Positions 60,152 through 64,000 of a DNA stretch of 64,000 bases are shown one piece after another. The stretch lies in NCBI RefSeq assembly GCF_041596335.1, contig NZ_JBFHIT010000024.1, positions 1 through 64,000 on the forward strand. The letters run 5' to 3'. The notes beneath the pieces are model-generated. The model did no database searches and was not told the DNA's origin. It was given only the letters and a program-made list of their open reading frames with translations. The translations under genes were made by a program, and so were the position numbers. Source of the stretch: Mangrovibacterium sp041596335. GTDB taxonomy: Bacteria; Bacteroidota; Bacteroidia; Bacteroidales; Prolixibacteraceae. Numbering within the stretch: position 1 is the stretch's first letter; each line of letters starts with the position of its first letter.

Positions 60152-63100
60152 TTAGTTAATTTTAAAAGACAGATTTTCGTGTTCACGTAAAAAAGTCTCA
60201 ATCTGCCGATTCATTTCAATTCGAGTGTTTCTTGAAAACAGATTGACAACAGTTTTTGTTTCGGGATCCCACAAATTAAACTTGAGCAAAGCCGTTCCTT
60301 TATTTTGCAGGCTCATGGACTCAATGTCGCGAATAAGTTCTGGCGTAATCGCTTGGATCGCCATTTGAACCGTAACGGTTTTCACCAGGTTCTTACGCAC
60401 TTCCTCCAGCATTTCGATGTAGCGAACCCGGTACTCCAGCCCTCCCCGGAAACTCTCCTGTACAACGCCCTTGACCATGATAAAAATGTTCGGCTTGCAA
60501 TATTTACCGAACTCAACATAGTCCTTCCCAAAGAAGAACATGGTGTAAGAATCTTCGTAATCGGTGAGCGTAAGTTTGCTGTATGGTTTTCCGGTTTTTC
60601 CGACTGTTTCGAACGCCTCGGTCACCATACCGGCAAAGGTTATTTCGCGCCCTTTCAAGGCATCAATATTGTTGTTCAGATCTTTCAGCGTAAACTCGCG
60701 ACTCACAAAGTTTTCAAATTCCAATCGGTATTCATCCAGCGGATGAGCCGACAGGTAGATTCCGATCAACGATTTCTCTTTTTCAAGCAGCACCAGGTTG
60801 GCAAACTCAGGCACATTGGGAATGTCGGGCTTTTTAACAGCCTGTGCCGACATGATTTCGCCAAACAACGACTGCATCGCATTATTGCTTTCAGCCTGAA
60901 TTTGATGGCCGTATTTTATCAGTTTTTCCATGAAAGGGGCGTCATTCTCATCTGCTCCGGCAAAAAACTGACTTCGTTTCAATCCAAAACTATCGAAAGC
61001 ACCGGCACTGGCCAATCCTTCAAAGTTCTTCTTATTCACCGTTTGCAGGTTTACCCGTTCCGCAAAATCGAAAATGTCAGCAAACGGACCGTTTTTCCGG
61101 GTTTCAATAATATCAGTCACCGCGCCGGCGCCAACCCCTTTAATCGCAGCCATCCCGAAGCGCACATCGCCTTTCTTGTTCACCGTAAATTTCAGGAAAC
61201 TTTCGTTCACATCGGGCCCAAGCACATTGATTCCCATTCGCTTCGACTCCTCCATCAGTTTGGTGATATCGACAATATTACTCAGGTTTCGGCTCATGTT
61301 GGCAGCCATAAACTCGGCCGGAAAGTGGGCTTTCAGATACCCAGTTTGATAGGCGATGTAGGCGTAACAAACCGAGTGAGACTTGTTAAAGGCGTAACTG
61401 GCAAATGCTTCCCAGTCCTTCCAAATTTTATCAATTAGTTTATCAACTTCTTTTTCTTTACCAACTTCTTTGCAGCCTTCCATGAATGCCGGATTGGCTT
61501 TACAACCATCCACAAACTTCAGTTTCAGCTTGTCCATCATGGCTTTAATTTTCTTTCCCATCGCTTTACGCAACGAGTCGGAGTCGCCACGGGTGAAATT
61601 CCCCAGATGACGAGACAGAAGCATCACCTGTTCCTGGAACACCGTAATACCGTAAGTGTCGCTCAGGTATTTTTCCATCATCGGGTGATCGTATTCCACC
61701 TTTTTACGGCCATGTTTCCGCTCAACATAATCGGGGATGTATTCCATCGGCCCCGGGCGATAGAGCGCGTTCATGGCAACCAAATCCTCAAATCTGTTTG
61801 GCTTCAGGTTTCGCAGGTGCTTTTTCATTCCCGGCGATTCAAACTGAAATATCGCGGTAGTATCTCCCTTGCTAAACAGCTCAAATGTTTTAGCATCTTC
61901 CATCGGAATTTTATCAATATCGATTTCAATTCCTTTGGAGAGACGAATATTTTCGAGTGTTTCTTTTATAATTGACAGGGTCTTCAAACCCAAAAAGTCC
62001 ATTTTCAGCAAGCCGATCGCTTCAACAAACCGACCATCATATTGCGTCGTAAAGAGCTTTTCCTCCTTGGTTGGCATAATCGGGATGTGATCCGTCAATG
62101 GGTCGCGGCTGATGAGAATTCCACAGGCATGCACCCCTGTTTGACGGACTGAACCTTCCAACGTGCCGGCAAACTTAAGGGTACTGGCGACAAGTGGATT
62201 ATCCGAGTTTTTCTCGGCCAACAACTCATGACTTTCTTTGTAAGCTTTCTCGAAAGTCATTTTGGGCGCTTCAGGAACCAACTTGGCTAATCGGTCGGCA
62301 TCAGACAGTGGTAGTTTCAACACTCGTGCAACATCGCGAATTGCCAGCTTGGTGGCCATTGTACCAAATGTACAGATATGAGCAACTTTATCTTGCCCGT
62401 ATTTTTCGGTTACCCAGTCGAGCACCATCTGACGGCCATCGTCATCAAAGTCGATATCGACATCGGGCATTGAAATCCGGTCGGGGTTAAGGAAACGTTC
62501 GAACAGCAAATCGTATTTAATGGGGTCGATGTTGGTAATTCCAACGCAATACGAAACGGCCGCCCCTGCAGCCGATCCACGTCCAGGCCCCACAAGTACT
62601 CCCATATCGCGGGCTGCCTGAATAAAATCCTGTGTGATAAGGAAGTATCCGGGAAAACCCATTGTTTTAATTGTATCCAACTCAAAATCGATCCGTTCCT
62701 TCACATCAGGCGGCAGCGGATCGCCATAGCGCGGTTTCGCTCCAAGGTAGGTCAAATGCTCCAGATAGTCAGACTCAAGCTTTACGCGAACAGTTTTTTC
62801 GTAACCACCGTTACGTTTCATCGTGTCTTCACCAAATTCGGCAATAATAGCCGCCTCGTCGAACTTTTGCAGATACTCAGCTTCGGTTCCAAATTCTTCA
62901 GGAATTGGAAAGGGTGGCATAATAGGTGACGAGTTCAGTTCGAACTCTTCCACTTTATCCACAATTTCCTGGGTGTTAAACAACGCCTCCGGAACATCGG
63001 CAAACAGCTCGTTCATTTCGGACTGGGTTTTAAACCACTCCTGCTTGGTATAGCGCATCCGGTTCGGATCGTCAAAGTCCTTTCCGGTGTTTAAACAAAT

Positions 63101-63796
63101 CAGCAGGTCGTGCGCATCGGCATCTTCTTTATTGATGAAGTGTACATCGTTCGTACAAATCACCTTCACATCATGCTTCTTTGCCAGCTCAAGCACCCGC
63201 TCGTTCACCATCACCTGGTATTTATACACCTGCTCGTTCAACTCTGGCATTTCCGAATTATGGCGTTGAAGCTCCAGGTAGTAATCGTCGCCAAAAACGG
63301 ATTTGTACCAACGTATGGTTTCCTCGGCCTCTTCGACGGTAGTATTCATAATATGCTGCGGCACCTCTCCTCCTAAACAAGAGGACGAAACGATCAAGCC
63401 TTCCCGGTGCTTCTCCAGCAAATCTTTATCGATTCGAGGCTTATAGTAGAATCCGTCGGTTGCTGCTGTCGATATCAGCTTAATCAGGTTGATATACCCG
63501 GTTCGGTTTTTCGCCAACAAAATCAAGTGATCGCCCGAACGGTCAACCTTATCGTTTTTATCAGAAATTGTACGACTGGCGACATAGGTTTCGCAGCCTA
63601 GAATCGGCTTTATTCCCTCGCGTTTGCAAGTATCCCAAAATTCCTTTATCCCGAACATCATACCGTGATCGGTCAAGGCCAAGGCGGTCATGCCATCCTT
63701 TTTTGCCTTACCAACAAGGCCTTTTATGCTGGCTGCTCCATCCAAAATTGAATATTGGGAGTGAACGTGTAAATGCGTAAATGGAATCATTTTCAA
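60152..63796 (-). CDS. dnaE: DNA polymerase III subunit alpha
   Basis: This is the catalytic subunit of the replicative polymerase. The 1214-residue protein has an N-terminal PHP domain (FTHLHVHSQYSILDGAASIKGLV). The polymerase core carries PDVDIDFDDDGRQMVLDWV (around residues 441-458, catalytic aspartates) and QTGVHACGILIS. The fingers and tau-binding region include MDKLKLKFVDGCKANP. A tandem HhH domain is followed by an OB fold near 1000-1080 (ITFAGMVTEAFETVGKTGKPYSKLTLTDYEDS). It is the DnaE1 type, without an inserted exonuclease. The start codon is ATG with the canonical MKMIPFTHLHVHSQYS. Confidence 0.98.
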   Translation of the reverse strand: MKMIPFTHLHVHSQYSILDGAASIKGLVGKAKKDGMTALALTDHGMMFGIKEFWDTCKREGIKPILGCETYVASRTISDKNDKVDRSGDHLILLAKNRTGYINLIKLISTAATDGFYYKPRIDKDLLEKHREGLIVSSSCLGGEVPQHIMNTTVEEAEETIRWYKSVFGDDYYLELQRHNSEMPELNEQVYKYQVMVNERVLELAKKHDVKVICTNDVHFINKEDADAHDLLICLNTGKDFDDPNRMRYTKQEWFKTQSEMNELFADVPEALFNTQEIVDKVEEFELNSSPIMPPFPIPEEFGTEAEYLQKFDEAAIIAEFGEDTMKRNGGYEKTVRVKLESDYLEHLTYLGAKPRYGDPLPPDVKERIDFELDTIKTMGFPGYFLITQDFIQAARDMGVLVGPGRGSAAGAAVSYCVGITNIDPIKYDLLFERFLNPDRISMPDVDIDFDDDGRQMVLDWVTEKYGQDKVAHICTFGTMATKLAIRDVARVLKLPLSDADRLAKLVPEAPKMTFEKAYKESHELLAEKNSDNPLVASTLKFAGTLEGSVRQTGVHACGILISRDPLTDHIPIMPTKEEKLFTTQYDGRFVEAIGLLKMDFLGLKTLSIIKETLENIRLSKGIEIDIDKIPMEDAKTFELFSKGDTTAIFQFESPGMKKHLRNLKPNRFEDLVAMNALYRPGPMEYIPDYVERKHGRKKVEYDHPMMEKYLSDTYGITVFQEQVMLLSRHLGNFTRGDSDSLRKAMGKKIKAMMDKLKLKFVDGCKANPAFMEGCKEVGKEKEVDKLIDKIWKDWEAFASYAFNKSHSVCYAYIAYQTGYLKAHFPAEFMAANMSRNLSNIVDITKLMEESKRMGINVLGPDVNESFLKFTVNKKGDVRFGMAAIKGVGAGAVTDIIETRKNGPFADIFDFAERVNLQTVNKKNFEGLASAGAFDSFGLKRSQFFAGADENDAPFMEKLIKYGHQIQAESNNAMQSLFGEIMSAQAVKKPDIPNVPEFANLVLLEKEKSLIGIYLSAHPLDEYRLEFENFVSREFTLKDLNNNIDALKGREITFAGMVTEAFETVGKTGKPYSKLTLTDYEDSYTMFFFGKDYVEFGKYCKPNIFIMVKGVVQESFRGGLEYRVRYIEMLEEVRKNLVKTVTVQMAIQAITPELIRDIESMSLQNKGTALLKFNLWDPETKTVVNLFSRNTRIEMNRQIETFLREHENLSFKIN

Positions 63797-64000
63797 ATCT
63801 TTTAAGTCTTTCTCTCGTTTCGGTTAAGCGTCTTTTTGCTTTCAGCTTAAATTTACATTTTTCAGATCGACCGTCGAGCCTTTTTCGTAATAAATTGAAT
63901 CATTCGTGAAGTGATAGTCGATCTCCGGCCTGTAACAGCGCTAACTAAAATAAAATGAAGCTTTTCAACTTTGCAGTTGTTTCATTCCGAATTTTAGAGC
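63797..64000. other. dnaE upstream region, window end
   Basis: 204 bases without a gene. TAAATTTA (63848-63855) is a weak -7-like box for dnaE, with no -33 element. The last 60 bases may belong to the upstream region of the next gene; nothing can be called. Confidence 0.4.

Noticed and set aside
1..64000. CRISPR arrays, prophage genes or rRNA/tRNA operons
   Set aside because: No regularly spaced direct repeats with unique spacers, no phage structural genes and no complete RNA gene were seen.

Overview
The window looks like a chromosome segment of a Bacteroidota bacterium. Three things point that way: gene content (LpxK, DapL, a NupC-type transporter with a signal peptide, a DUF4783-like secreted protein, RHS fragments), the near absence of Shine-Dalgarno sequences, and many copies of the Bacteroidota -7 promoter box TAnnTTTG, sometimes with TTTG/TTG about 19 bases upstream. 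Gene style suggests Bacteroidia of the Marinilabiliales/Prolixibacteraceae kind, but that is only a guess. GC content looks mid-range and most of the window is densely packed housekeeping DNA.

Left part (1-32.4 kb): ribosomal proteins L21-L27 with a clear promoter, leader and terminator; a bifunctional-nuclease-family protein and a nucleoside transporter; an orphan sugar-binding lipoprotein; thyA-folA; pyrophosphatase; an alpha-2-macroglobulin/PBP1C operon; a ComM-like AAA protein; a potassium channel carrying a zinc ribbon; mutL; two rhomboid proteases in tandem; YihY; RlmH; a 1221-residue NtrY-like kinase; and lpxK-purine phosphorylase-ABM-dehydratase in a row, then sppA.

Middle part (32.4-52 kb): folK, dapL, a group of envelope proteins (a HELGH protein, a NlpC/P60-like lipoprotein), arfB, a membrane-tailed exonuclease, SulP, the GTPases der and era, an ECF sigma factor with a putative membrane partner, a pseudouridine synthase, a GNAT/ATP-grasp pair, cardiolipin synthase, and the divergent ribD/prmC pair, which share a 37-base promoter region.

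Accessory island (about 51.95-55.7 kb): this is where the sequence departs from housekeeping. Directly after prmC come six degenerate 42-base tandem repeats. Next is a roughly 380-base element with imperfect terminal inverted repeats, four GGATT-NNN-AATCC palindromes and the 3' end of a REP-associated (Y1/IS200-like) transposase. Immediately at its right edge sits a helix-turn-helix-type regulator that has lost its N-terminal half. Then follow a small two-helix membrane protein, the frameshifted tip of an RHS protein and a secreted TonB-C-like protein. The RHS tip and the small membrane protein have the layout of a toxin tip and its immunity gene.

Right part (55.7-64 kb): an endonuclease/exonuclease/phosphatase-family membrane protein, PPK2, a DUF58 protein, a DHFR-like reductase, thioredoxin and the catalytic subunit of DNA polymerase III.
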